A DNA stretch of 64,000 bases, from assembly GCA_964641965.1 (NCBI GenBank), contig CAZXLD010000010.1:1-64000 (forward strand), read 5' to 3'. The DNA is from JAJDFU01 sp964641965 (GTDB taxonomy: Bacteria > Bacteroidota > Bacteroidia > Chitinophagales > Saprospiraceae). The translations under genes and the position numbers were made by a program. Position 1 is the stretch's first letter. Each line of letters opens with the position of its first letter. Below the pieces are notes generated by a model. That model ran no database searches. It saw only the letters and a program-made list of their open reading frames with translations, and was not told where the DNA came from. Below are positions 25,054 through 33,267 of this stretch, one piece after another.

Positions 25054-25782
25054 TCAATCCTGCCTGGCAAATACCTTTTTCATCAATGCTGTGGTACGAG
25101 CCGAAACGTTACGTCGGATTCGAACCTCTTCTTTTTCAACCATAGTGAACAATCCTTTGAGGGCTTCCTGGGTCACATAGTCCGATAAATCCGGATTGAT
25201 TTTCTCTACAAAAGGAAGCGCATTGTAGGCATTGGTGGCCTTTCCCCAGTACTCTTGCGCATTGAACTTGTCAAGCGATTCGGTAATCACCGGTTCAAAC
25301 TCCTGAAAGAGCTGGTCGTAGGTAGCCCCCCTTAGGTAGGAGGTGGCCGCTGTATCCGGTCCGAGTAGAATAGTTGAAGCGTCGGCAAAGGTCATGCTGG
25401 TGATGGCATCCTTGAAAATAGGTGCTGCTTTCTTGGCGGCGTCTTCTGCTCCTTGATTGATCTTGCGCAGAATGATTTCCTCTACATCTTTAAATCCGGG
25501 GATATTACTCAACTTATCAGTTATTTTACGAGCTTCTTCCGGAATCAGAATCCGGTAGGGGCTATCGAAATAGCCGCCCTCCTGAGAAAGCAATTGAGCT
25601 CCTTTGGTGATCCCTTGATCCAGAGCCTCCTTCAGGCCACCGGAAACTTCGGCTTCGGTCAACTGGGTAGAGGTCTCGGTTAGCACATCCAGTGCCTGGT
25701 TGACCGTATCGCAAGCTGTCAACAAGCCAATAGTCAGCCACAATAGGAGGTTCCCGGAAATAGAGCGCTTGGAAATAGACAT
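25054..25782 (-). CDS. DUF4197 lipoprotein
   Basis: A 242-residue lipoprotein with the signal segment NLLLWLTIGLLTAC and lipidated Cys24. The mature part is almost all helical and matches DUF4197: EVSGGLKEALDQGITKGAQLLS, the YFDSPYRILIPEEARKI segment, INQGAEDAAKKAAPIF, and TYDQLFQEFEPVI. It is a periplasm-facing protein of unknown function, common in Bacteroidota and Proteobacteria. It lies 4 bases downstream of the folB stop, so the two genes form one transcript. Confidence 0.88.
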   Translation of the reverse strand: MSISKRSISGNLLLWLTIGLLTACDTVNQALDVLTETSTQLTEAEVSGGLKEALDQGITKGAQLLSQEGGYFDSPYRILIPEEARKITDKLSNIPGFKDVEEIILRKINQGAEDAAKKAAPIFKDAITSMTFADASTILLGPDTAATSYLRGATYDQLFQEFEPVITESLDKFNAQEYWGKATNAYNALPFVEKINPDLSDYVTQEALKGLFTMVEKEEVRIRRNVSARTTALMKKVFARQD

Positions 25783-25786
25783 GGTA

Positions 25787-26209
25787 TTACTTTATGCGGT
25801 TTAAAAGGATAGAAGTCCCTAAAAAGGTTTGTACAGGATCGACCAGCAAGGTCCCGACGCCCAAGGCTACAGAGGCATGGGATAATGCCCCTCCAAGTGG
25901 AGGATGCATTTTCTTCAAATGGATCCGCACCCCTTCTACCTGACCTCCAAATTGACCTTGGATCCGATCTACGATTCGCTGTGCTACCGTTTCGATCAGC
26001 TTGGAGGTTTTTTTCATTTCCAATTGGCAGAATAGATACAGCGTCTCATAATTCACGGTCTTCTCCAGGTTATCTTTTTTCGCCTCTTTCCCGGATAATT
26101 TCACATCTACCCAAAGGTCCACGATGAACTCCCCTCCCGCCAGTTGTTCCTCCTCATAAAAACCGTGAAAGGCATGAAAACGCATATCGATCAAGGATAC
26201 AATCGCCAT
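25787..26209 (-). CDS. folB: Dihydroneopterin aldolase
   Basis: A 140-residue protein beginning MAIVSLIDMRFHAFHGFYEEEQLAGGEF, the FolB signature with the catalytic/pterin-binding HGxxxxE region. TVNYETLYLF and the C-terminal IHLKKMHPP, which carries the catalytic Lys, also match. It converts 7,8-dihydroneopterin to 6-hydroxymethyl-dihydropterin and glycolaldehyde in folate synthesis. The chain is about 20 residues longer than E. coli FolB at the C-terminus. It is divergent from the glutaryl-CoA dehydrogenase gene and co-directional with the DUF4197 gene. Confidence 0.9.
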   Translation of the reverse strand: MAIVSLIDMRFHAFHGFYEEEQLAGGEFIVDLWVDVKLSGKEAKKDNLEKTVNYETLYLFCQLEMKKTSKLIETVAQRIVDRIQGQFGGQVEGVRIHLKKMHPPLGGALSHASVALGVGTLLVDPVQTFLGTSILLNRIK

Positions 26210-26281
26210 GTATTTAAAATTTGACCTAAAGTTAGCTTTTCAACAGGGTTAACCGTATCTCATGTATTGTGATCAAAAGCT

Positions 26282-26289
26282 TATTTTTG
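26282..26289 (+). promoter_or_regulatory. Possible -7 element upstream of gcdH
   Basis: TATTTTTG is an exact TAnnTTTG match 31 bases before the gcdH start. The only nearby TTG is 12 nt away, shorter than usual. Confidence 0.3.
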
Positions 26290-26320
26290 TATTTGATTCC
26301 TAACCAAGTAAACGGTAAAG

Positions 26321-27550
26321 TTGATGGCAGACCAACATAGCAACGGTTCCGTAGACGTTCATGATCGAAAAGCACGTCAGGACCCATACCAACACCACGA
26401 CTATTATTTGATGGACGAACTCCTGGAAGAGGATCACTTGCTTGCCAGGGATGCAGTCCGCGCATGGGTCAAGCAGGAAGTTTCCCCTATAATCGAGGAT
26501 TATTCCCAACGTGCCGAATGTCCCAGGCACCTGTTCAATGGCCTCGCTGCAATCGGCGCTTTTGGACCTAGCCTTCCGTTGGAATATGGAGGTGGCGGCA
26601 TGGATGAAATCGCCTATGGGGTAATTATGCAAGAGTTGGAACGAGGAGATTCCGGCGTCCGGTCGATGGCATCCGTGCAAGGCTCGTTGGTTATGTACCC
26701 GATTTACCGATTTGGCTCTGAGGAACAAAAGAAAAAATACCTGCCCAAACTGGGAAGCGGTGCCATGATCGGTTGCTTTGGTCTGACCGAACCGGACCAT
26801 GGCTCTAACCCTGGGGGTATGCTCACCAACATCCGCGATGACGGAGATGCGTATATCCTCAACGGGTCCAAAATGTGGATCACCAATTCCCCTGTGGCTG
26901 ATGTTGCTGTGGTCTGGGCCAAAGACGAGGAGGGTGTGATCCGGGGGCTGATTGTGGACGCAGATACTCCAGGCTTTTCTGCCCCTGAAATCAAAGGTAA
27001 ATGGAGCCTGAGGGCTTCTATAACCGGTGAACTCGTGTTTGAAGATGTGCGGGTGCCGAAAACCAACCTGTTGCCCAATGTCAAAGGGTTGAAGGGGCCG
27101 CTTTCCTGCCTGAACAAGGCTCGCTACGGCATTGCCTGGGGAGCAGTGGGTGCAGCCTTGGATTGCTACGATTCTGCCCTGCGCTATAGCCTGGAACGAG
27201 AACAGTTTGGTCGTCCCATTGGCCAATTCCAGCTTCAACAGAAGAAACTGGCTGAAATGATTACGGAAATTACCAAAGCCCAACTGTTGGTTTGGCGATT
27301 AGGCAAACTAGCCAATGAAAGTCGTGCCACACCGGCCCAAATTTCAATGGCCAAGCGGAATAATGTCCACATAGCGCTTCAGGTTGCTCGCGAAGCCCGG
27401 CAAATTCATGGCGGAATGGGTATTACGGACGAATATCCTGTTATGCGTCATATGATGAATCTGGAAACGGTTTTGACCTATGAAGGGACGCACGATGTTC
27501 ATCTGTTGATCACAGGAATGGATATCACCGGATTAAATGCCTTTCAATAG
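26321..27550 (+). CDS. gcdH: Glutaryl-CoA dehydrogenase-like acyl-CoA dehydrogenase
   Basis: A 409-residue flavoprotein with full acyl-CoA dehydrogenase architecture. Signatures of the glutaryl-CoA branch are ELERGDSGVRSMASVQGSL, GCFGLTEPDHGSNPGGM, and NGSKMWITNSPVADV. The catalytic-base region is LTYEGTHDVHLL, and the FAD-binding helix is AREARQIHGGMGI. It would oxidise and decarboxylate glutaryl-CoA to crotonyl-CoA in lysine/tryptophan breakdown, feeding electrons to ETF. It is transcribed alone, and no ETF gene is in the window. Confidence 0.9.
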   Translation: MMADQHSNGSVDVHDRKARQDPYQHHDYYLMDELLEEDHLLARDAVRAWVKQEVSPIIEDYSQRAECPRHLFNGLAAIGAFGPSLPLEYGGGGMDEIAYGVIMQELERGDSGVRSMASVQGSLVMYPIYRFGSEEQKKKYLPKLGSGAMIGCFGLTEPDHGSNPGGMLTNIRDDGDAYILNGSKMWITNSPVADVAVVWAKDEEGVIRGLIVDADTPGFSAPEIKGKWSLRASITGELVFEDVRVPKTNLLPNVKGLKGPLSCLNKARYGIAWGAVGAALDCYDSALRYSLEREQFGRPIGQFQLQQKKLAEMITEITKAQLLVWRLGKLANESRATPAQISMAKRNNVHIALQVAREARQIHGGMGITDEYPVMRHMMNLETVLTYEGTHDVHLLITGMDITGLNAFQ

Positions 27551-27772
27551 TCATATTTTTTCATAATTTGCGTTAGAAGGTATCCCGAGTACTCTATCCT
27601 ATCAAAACGAAGCACCTAGCTTAGCAACATTGAAGCTTGGATTTCAATCCGGTCTGATTGATGCTTGTCAATAGTCACACCTACCCCATTTTTGAATGGT
27701 TGAGCACAAGGGATTGACCTTAAAACCAAATCCCCTGATTTTAGCGTTTGAAAAAAAGGAAAACGATTTGAC

Positions 27773-28996
27773 ATGAAGAGGTGGTGTCTAACAATTCTAT
27801 CCAATGTATGCCTGTTTTTGATTCCCGCAATGCTGTTGGGGCAAAACAGCCAGCCCGGTTCCATTAAACTGACCAACGGTTCTTTTGAAGATGTTCCCAA
27901 GCATAGCCGCCAACCTTCGGGTTGGAATGATTGTGGTTTTGCCGGAGAGACAGCTCCGGATACGCAACCGAACAACGAATTTGCGGTTTCTAAACCCGCT
28001 GCCCACGGTATGACCTATCTAGGCATGGTGGTCCGGGATAATGATACTTATGAGTCCGTATCCCAACGGCTCAGCGCCCCCATGGTGAATGGCGAGTGCT
28101 ATTCTTTTTCGATTATGTTGGCCCGCTCTGAAATGTATGTCAGCTTGAGCCGCCGCACCGAAGAAGTTGTAAACTACAATACACCCGCGAAATTGAGGGT
28201 ATATGGTGGATTTGGCCATTGCGACCGCCGGCAACTGCTTGCGGAATCAAAAATGGTGACCAACTTCGAATGGTCCGAATTCCAATTCAAACTGGAGCCT
28301 CAAAGTAATTTTACCTATCTGGTCTTGGAAGCTTACTACGATACGCCTGTTTTGTTGCCTTATAATGGAAACATTTTGGTCGACGGCGCTTCCGAGCTTG
28401 TTCCAATGGGTTGCGCTACACCCATAGAAGAGGCTTTATCGGAAGAAGTAGTGGTCAATCAGGCCCCTGCACCAGCTGAACCCGAAATGGAGCGGGACCC
28501 TGCAAGAGGTAATCCGGAGCCTGTGGTTATGAATCCACCTACCAACCCTACTCCTAATCCTCCCGCAGCCCAACCCAACCGGACCATTGAAAATCCGACC
28601 AAAGTCTCCGAGCTCAATCGAGATAATGTCCGAAAAGGGCAAACGCTTCGGATGGATAAGCTCTTTTTCGATGCAGATAAAGCTTCTATCCGGACCGGAT
28701 CCGAGGAGGCCTTAAACGACCTTTACGGCTTCCTGAGAGAGAACCCAAACGTCATTATCGAGATCGGTGGACATACCAATGGATTGCCTGAGGAGGATTA
28801 TTGCGATCGACTATCAACAGACAGAGCCAAATCTGTTGCTACCTATTTGAGAGATAGAGGTATTCCCGGCAAACAATTGGAATACAAGGGTTATGGTAAG
28901 CGGTATTTGATTGCTTCAGACGATACCATGGAGGGACGGCGCAAAAATCAACGGGTGGAAATCAAGATCCTGGAAGTCGGCGAAAGGGCAAATTAA
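27773..28996 (+). CDS. OmpA-family cell-envelope protein
   Basis: A 407-residue exported protein: signal peptide to about residue 25 (LIPAMLLGQN), then a galactose-binding-like beta domain (about 28-210: TNGSFEDVPKHSRQPSGWND to ILVDGASELVP). A Pro-rich linker follows (PTNPTPNPPAAQPN), and then a C-terminal OmpA peptidoglycan-binding domain from about 290 (LFFDADKASIRTGSEEAL, GHTNGLP, LSTDRAKSVATYL, RRKNQRVEIKI). The N-terminal module resembles those of secreted Bacteroidota proteins starting with 'NGSFED'. It likely tethers an outer-membrane or surface domain to peptidoglycan. It is convergent with aroA, 13 bases away. Confidence 0.88.
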   Translation: MKRWCLTILSNVCLFLIPAMLLGQNSQPGSIKLTNGSFEDVPKHSRQPSGWNDCGFAGETAPDTQPNNEFAVSKPAAHGMTYLGMVVRDNDTYESVSQRLSAPMVNGECYSFSIMLARSEMYVSLSRRTEEVVNYNTPAKLRVYGGFGHCDRRQLLAESKMVTNFEWSEFQFKLEPQSNFTYLVLEAYYDTPVLLPYNGNILVDGASELVPMGCATPIEEALSEEVVVNQAPAPAEPEMERDPARGNPEPVVMNPPTNPTPNPPAAQPNRTIENPTKVSELNRDNVRKGQTLRMDKLFFDADKASIRTGSEEALNDLYGFLRENPNVIIEIGGHTNGLPEEDYCDRLSTDRAKSVATYLRDRGIPGKQLEYKGYGKRYLIASDDTMEGRRKNQRVEIKILEVGERAN

Positions 28997-29009
28997 AATA
29001 GGGCGGTAT

Positions 29010-30248
29010 CTAGGATTGCTGCTGGACCTGAAACCCCAGTTTGCTAAAATCTTCCCAGAATGAAGGATAAGATTTACCAACCACCTGGGGTTCGGCGATT
29101 CGAATACCACCCAGGCAGGCCAACGGGGCAAATGCCATAGCCATGCGGTGATCCTCATAGGTTTCGAATAAGGGATAGGCAGCTACCTTGGCCTTTCCTG
29201 ATATCTTTATTTGGTCATCCCCAATCGCCTGAACACTAACATTTACTTTTTCTAATTCCTGGATAAGCGCTTGAATCCGATCGGTTTCTTTCACCCTTAG
29301 GGTGCTCAGCCCTTTAAACCAAGCAGGTACGCCAAGCCCTGCACAAATCACGGCCAGGGTTTGTGCCAGGTCTGGACACTCCAGAAAGTCAAACTCAAAT
29401 ACCTCTGGTGCCGGCGTCCCTTTGGACTTCGTCAAATGAAGGGTTTCACCATCAAAATTGGAATGAACGCCAAATGCCTTCATCATTTCCCCCAGTACAG
29501 CATCGCCTTGCACACTTTCCTTGAAAAACTGGCTGATCCGGAGATCTGCTTCAGGAGCTAAAGCCGCCAGGGCATAATAGTAGCTCACGGCCGACCAGTC
29601 CGATTCCACCTTATAGGACCTACCTTGATAAGGCTGTGGGTCAACCAGTATTCTATTATCTTCCCACTGCGATGTTATTCCGAAATAGGCCATGATATTC
29701 AAGGTCATTTGGATGTATGGGCGGGAAACAATGAAACCCGAAAGCTCCAAATCCAACCCTCTTGGCAGAACAGGGGCAATAAGCAGTAAAGCGGATATAA
29801 ACTGGCTGCTTGTTGAGGCGGGAATGACCAGGTGACGGGTTTGTTGGTGGGCTGGATTGAATGATCCGATCTGTAGAGGTGGATAGCCTTCCTGTTCCTG
29901 ATAGGTAATCTGAGCTCCCAGTTCCTGAAGGGCTTCAACCAACAAACCGATCGGGCGCTGTTTCATCCGTTGGCTTCCTGTAAGCAACTGATTCCCTAGC
30001 TGCAGGGATAAAAAAGCAGTTAGAAATCGGAAAGTTGTCCCTGCAGGCCCGGCGTCCAGTGTTCCTGACGGGTCTTGCAACAATCGGATCAAGGTTTGGG
30101 TATCCTGGGCTTCTGCCAACCCTTCAATGGGGAAATCCAACTCGGATAAAGCTCGTATGATCAGCACCCGGTTACTGATGCTCTTACTGCCCGGCAACTC
30201 AAGGCTTCCTTGTACTGCCCCCGGAAAGGGTTCTAGTTGGACAACCAT
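29010..30248 (-). CDS. aroA: 5-enolpyruvylshikimate-3-phosphate synthase
   Basis: A 412-residue shikimate-pathway enzyme. The substrate sites are visible: LPGSKSISNRVLIIRAL near residue 18, DAGPAGTTFRFLTAFL near 80, MKQRPIGLLVEALQELGA near 105, LRVKETDRIQAL and TYEDHRMAMAFAPLA toward the C-terminus. The PAGTT motif replaces the common NAGT(A/T), which is normal for part of the Bacteroidota. It transfers enolpyruvyl from PEP to shikimate-3-phosphate. A small hypothetical gene ends 7 bases upstream. Confidence 0.95.
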   Translation of the reverse strand: MVVQLEPFPGAVQGSLELPGSKSISNRVLIIRALSELDFPIEGLAEAQDTQTLIRLLQDPSGTLDAGPAGTTFRFLTAFLSLQLGNQLLTGSQRMKQRPIGLLVEALQELGAQITYQEQEGYPPLQIGSFNPAHQQTRHLVIPASTSSQFISALLLIAPVLPRGLDLELSGFIVSRPYIQMTLNIMAYFGITSQWEDNRILVDPQPYQGRSYKVESDWSAVSYYYALAALAPEADLRISQFFKESVQGDAVLGEMMKAFGVHSNFDGETLHLTKSKGTPAPEVFEFDFLECPDLAQTLAVICAGLGVPAWFKGLSTLRVKETDRIQALIQELEKVNVSVQAIGDDQIKISGKAKVAAYPLFETYEDHRMAMAFAPLACLGGIRIAEPQVVGKSYPSFWEDFSKLGFQVQQQS

Positions 30249-30255
30249 GGGTAGC

Positions 30256-30465
30256 TTAGTCTAACAGATCGTGGTACTGCCGAATCTGTTCGTTTTGCTC
30301 GCGTTTCTTAGTCCCGCTCTTAGCAGGATCTTTTTCTTCTTGTTCCTGAAAGTGGGATATGATTTCAGCTTCCTTCAATCCGTTCATCACTTTTTGGAAA
30401 GCCTTTCGGTGCTTGCTCTGTACCTCAACCAGATAATAAGTCGCTTTCTTTTCTTCCTTTTTCAT
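30256..30465 (-). CDS. Small charged hypothetical protein
   Basis: 69 residues, Lys/Glu-rich: a short strand-like start (TYYLVEVQSKHRKAF) and a helical, highly charged tail (EEKDPAKSGTKKREQNEQIRQ). It starts with ATG, ends 7 bases upstream of aroA on the same strand, and no competing gene covers it. No known family. It may be a co-transcribed regulatory or RNA-binding-like peptide, but this is speculative. Confidence 0.6.
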   Translation of the reverse strand: MKKEEKKATYYLVEVQSKHRKAFQKVMNGLKEAEIISHFQEQEEKDPAKSGTKKREQNEQIRQYHDLLD

Positions 30466-30580
30466 TAAAAAACAATTGGAGTTATGCCGTAACTAAAAAT
30501 ATAGTCCATAGTAAATTGACAACCAGCATTGTATGACAATTTACAGTCTAAATTCAGATGCTATTATGCATTCATCCGTA

Positions 30581-30982
30581 TTACCATTCAAACTGGACCT
30601 GCTGTACCATATCCGGGTGCACGCTTTTTGCCACCGGGCAATTCCGAGCAGTTTCCTCCAGCATATGCCGCTCATCCGTACCCAGGTCGCTGTGCTTCAT
30701 GGAAAGGACGATGTGTACTTCGGTTATTCTTCTCGGATTAGCAGCCATAACTTTAAGGACAGATGCCTGGGAACCTTCCAGATCCCACCCTTTATCCCCG
30801 GCTTTTATGCCCATGGTAGTCAACATACAGCTTGCAAGCGCTGTAGCAACCAAATCCGTAGGGGAAAAGGCCTGTCCTTGGCCCTGGTTGTCGGTTGGGG
30901 CATCGGTTATGATTTCCATTCCCGATTTGAGATGCTTGGCGGAGGTGCGAAGGTTACCGGTATAGATTACCTCTGATGTCAT
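30581..30982 (-). CDS. OsmC-family peroxiredoxin-like protein
   Basis: A 133-residue protein with the OsmC/Ohr fold. The first reactive Cys is in ATALASCMLTTMG and the second in ARNCPVAKSVHP. The spacing and the SPTDLVATALASC helix fit the YhfA/OsmC branch. The family reduces organic hydroperoxides. It overlaps the PhoH stop by four bases (ATGA), so translation is coupled to phoH. Confidence 0.9.
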   Translation of the reverse strand: MTSEVIYTGNLRTSAKHLKSGMEIITDAPTDNQGQGQAFSPTDLVATALASCMLTTMGIKAGDKGWDLEGSQASVLKVMAANPRRITEVHIVLSMKHSDLGTDERHMLEETARNCPVAKSVHPDMVQQVQFEW

Positions 30983-31968
30983 TCTTCTTCATTTTTGCCT
31001 TTTGACCGTTTCCGGCGGGCTTCATCGGAGGCTTCGTAGGCCTTAATGATGGCTTTGACCAACCGGTGGCGAACAACGTCCTCGGCGTCAAGGTAAATAG
31101 TTTCAATCCCTTCCAATTCGCCTAATATGCCAATCGCACGACGAAGGCCGGACTTCTGATGAAATGGGAGATCCACTTGTGACAGATCACCGGTGATGAT
31201 GCATTTTGCAGTTGGCCCCAGGCGGGTCAGGAACATCTTTATTTGAAGGGTAGAACAGTTTTGTGCCTCATCCAGGATGATGAACGCATTATCTAAAGTA
31301 CGCCCGCGCATGAAAGCCAATGGGGCTACCTCGATTACGCGGGTATTCATGAAGTGATCCAGCTTTTCGGTCGGAAGCATATCGTCCAGAGCATCGTAAA
31401 GCGGACGCAAGTAGGGATCTATTTTTTCCTTCAGGTCTCCGGGAAGGAATCCGAGACTTTCGCCTGCTTCTACGGCCGGCCGGGTTAGAATAATCTTTTT
31501 AACCATTCGATTTTTGAGCGCCCGAACTGCCAGAGCAACTGCCGTATAGGTTTTCCCGGTACCGGCAGGGCCGACGGCAAATATGATATCGCTTTGTTCC
31601 GATGCCTCAATCAGCCTTTTTTGATTGCGGGTCTTGGCTTTAATCTCTTTCCCTCCTCGACCGTACAAAATGGCTTTATTGTGCTTGCCATTCCCCAGGC
31701 GGGTAGCGAATGGGTTTTCCCCCTGCAATACATCCTCCACGACTTGCAAGGGAAGCTCTTTATGCTCTCGCAAAAGCCGAACCATCAGCTCGAACTTGGC
31801 TTTTGCTTTCTGCGTATGTTTCTTATCTCCGCTGATTTTCAGATTCGAACCCCGGCTGGTAATGGTGAGCTCCGGATAGGCTTTCCGAAGCAGGTCAAGT
31901 TTTATGTTGTTTTCGCCGAATAATTCGACAGGATCCAGGTCGTCTACAGTTAAAATGATTTCACTCAA
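30979..31968 (-). CDS. phoH: PhoH-family ATPase
   Basis: A 329-residue protein with a KH-like N-terminal region (about 10-85, NNIKLDLLRKAYPELTITSRG) and a P-loop NTPase core: Walker A AVGPAGTGKTYTAVALAV near 130, Walker B FIILDEAQNCS, and sensor TGDLSQVDLP. PhoH/PhoL proteins are RNA-associated ATPases, often grouped with ybeY; ybeY is not in this window. It overlaps the OsmC gene and is divergent from the SAM hydroxide adenosyltransferase gene. Confidence 0.93.
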   Translation of the reverse strand: MSEIILTVDDLDPVELFGENNIKLDLLRKAYPELTITSRGSNLKISGDKKHTQKAKAKFELMVRLLREHKELPLQVVEDVLQGENPFATRLGNGKHNKAILYGRGGKEIKAKTRNQKRLIEASEQSDIIFAVGPAGTGKTYTAVALAVRALKNRMVKKIILTRPAVEAGESLGFLPGDLKEKIDPYLRPLYDALDDMLPTEKLDHFMNTRVIEVAPLAFMRGRTLDNAFIILDEAQNCSTLQIKMFLTRLGPTAKCIITGDLSQVDLPFHQKSGLRRAIGILGELEGIETIYLDAEDVVRHRLVKAIIKAYEASDEARRKRSKGKNEEE

Positions 31969-32011
31969 AGGCGGTCTCCTATTTGGTACTATTGGCGAAG
32001 GCAGTGTTTCT

Positions 32012-32044
32012 TTGCGCTACTCCATGTCAGACGCATTACTTTTG
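32012..32044 (+). promoter_or_regulatory. Probable promoter of the SAM hydroxide adenosyltransferase operon
   Basis: TTG at 32012-32014 and TACTTTTG at 32037-32044 (exact TAnnTTTG) are 22 nt apart, about 97 bases before the start codon at 32142. Confidence 0.45.
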
Positions 32045-32141
32045 TGGCTCGGCCAACTAATTAATTCTCTAAATTACGACTTTCGGGAAGGATGACCCAA
32101 AAGTGCAATTTTAAATAAACGCTAATTCGCAAATTTCCGAA

Positions 32142-32912
32142 ATGGCCTTAGTAACCCTAACGACGGATTACGGCCTGCGCGACCACTATTTGGCAACCTT
32201 AAAAGGAACCCTTTTAAAGCAGGATCCCGACATTCGAATGATCGATATTTCGCATGATATTGAAAACTACAATATTGTTCAAGCAGCCTACCTTTTTTCA
32301 AACGCCTGGAAAGCCTTCCCTGCCGGTACCATACATCTACTGAGCATCAATGATTTTGACAATGAACTTCCTCAGGCATTGGGCCTAAAGCAGGATGAAC
32401 ATTATTTCATTGGTCCGGATAATGGATTGTTCTCACTCATTTTTGATGAAATCCCGCAAGACTGCCACCATATTTCGATACCATTGGAGCAATCTACTCC
32501 CTTCGCAGCGACCTACGCCAAGGCGGTAGCGCATATCGTTCGGACAAATTCCCTGGACGGGTTGGGAACCAAGACCAAAACCATTACCCAACGATTGAGC
32601 TTCCACCCGATTATCGGACCGGCCATGATCCAGGGCAATGTGATTTATATCGATAACTACGACAATGCCATTACCAACATCCGGCAGGATCTCTTCCAAA
32701 AGGTGGGGCAAGGCCGGGAATTCGCGCTCTTTTTCAAAAGAAATGACCCGATCAAAAGACTAGTGGAACATTATCACCAAGCTCCTTTAGGTTCAGCCCT
32801 TTGCCGGTTTAATTCGGCAGGCTATTTGGAGGTTGCCATCAACAAAGGAAAAGCAGTCAGTTTATTGGGATTGAGTGTGGAAGATACTGTGCAAGTCAAG
32901 TTCAAGGCTTGA
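32142..32912 (+). CDS. SAM hydroxide adenosyltransferase (DUF62 family)
   Basis: A 256-residue protein beginning MALVTLTTDYGLRDHYLATLKG, the start of the fluorinase/chlorinase/SAM-hydroxide-adenosyltransferase family. Other matches are MIDISHDIENYNIVQAAYL, FIGPDNGLFSLIF and the C-terminal GNVIYIDNYDNAITNI. Members without the halide-specific insertion loop use water, cleaving SAM to adenosine and methionine. The role in vivo is uncertain. It is the first gene before an ABM-domain protein and a sodium symporter. Confidence 0.9.
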   Translation: MALVTLTTDYGLRDHYLATLKGTLLKQDPDIRMIDISHDIENYNIVQAAYLFSNAWKAFPAGTIHLLSINDFDNELPQALGLKQDEHYFIGPDNGLFSLIFDEIPQDCHHISIPLEQSTPFAATYAKAVAHIVRTNSLDGLGTKTKTITQRLSFHPIIGPAMIQGNVIYIDNYDNAITNIRQDLFQKVGQGREFALFFKRNDPIKRLVEHYHQAPLGSALCRFNSAGYLEVAINKGKAVSLLGLSVEDTVQVKFKA

Positions 32913-32967
32913 ACCTCGATGGTACCCCGTATCTAATTCATCTCTTTTACTTCAAATCCGGAAATTC

Positions 32968-33267
32968 ATGATCAAACGTCTGGTTAAACTTACCTTTAAA
33001 CCGGAATCGGTTCCGGAATTTCTCGATCATTTTGCAGCACACAAAAATGCTATCCGAAGCTTCCCGGGCTGCCTTCATTTGGAACTTTGGCAGCAAGATG
33101 AACCAAATGAGCATGTTTTTTTCACCTACAGCCATTGGGAATCCCCAGATCACTTGGAAGCCTATCGAGTAAGTCAGTTATTCAAAGGCGTATGGGCACA
33201 GACCAAAATCCATTTTGCTGACAAACCGGTAGCCTGGAGTGTCAACCTTAGAGAAGAATTGAAATGA
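32968..33267 (+). CDS. Antibiotic biosynthesis monooxygenase-domain (ABM) protein
   Basis: A 99-residue ferredoxin-like-fold protein from the ATG at 32968; a longer frame overlaps the upstream gene and is unlikely. It shows the ABM pattern: MIKRLVKLTFKPESVPEFLD, FPGCLHLELWQQ, FFTYSHWESPDHLEAYR and FKGVWAQTKIHFADKP. Members act as cofactor-free oxygenases, isomerases or autoinducer-processing proteins, and activity here is unknown. Its stop overlaps the symporter start (ATGA). Confidence 0.82.
   Translation: MIKRLVKLTFKPESVPEFLDHFAAHKNAIRSFPGCLHLELWQQDEPNEHVFFTYSHWESPDHLEAYRVSQLFKGVWAQTKIHFADKPVAWSVNLREELK

Noticed and set aside
26300..27283. Long open frame antisense to the glutaryl-CoA dehydrogenase gene
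   Set aside because: It is a mirror of a well-supported acyl-CoA dehydrogenase, and its translation shows no domain or sensible N-terminus.
30529..30976. Plus-strand open frames of up to 147 codons across the OsmC gene
   Set aside because: The minus-strand OsmC frame has both reactive Cys motifs and overlaps phoH in the usual way; the plus-strand frames look unlike proteins.
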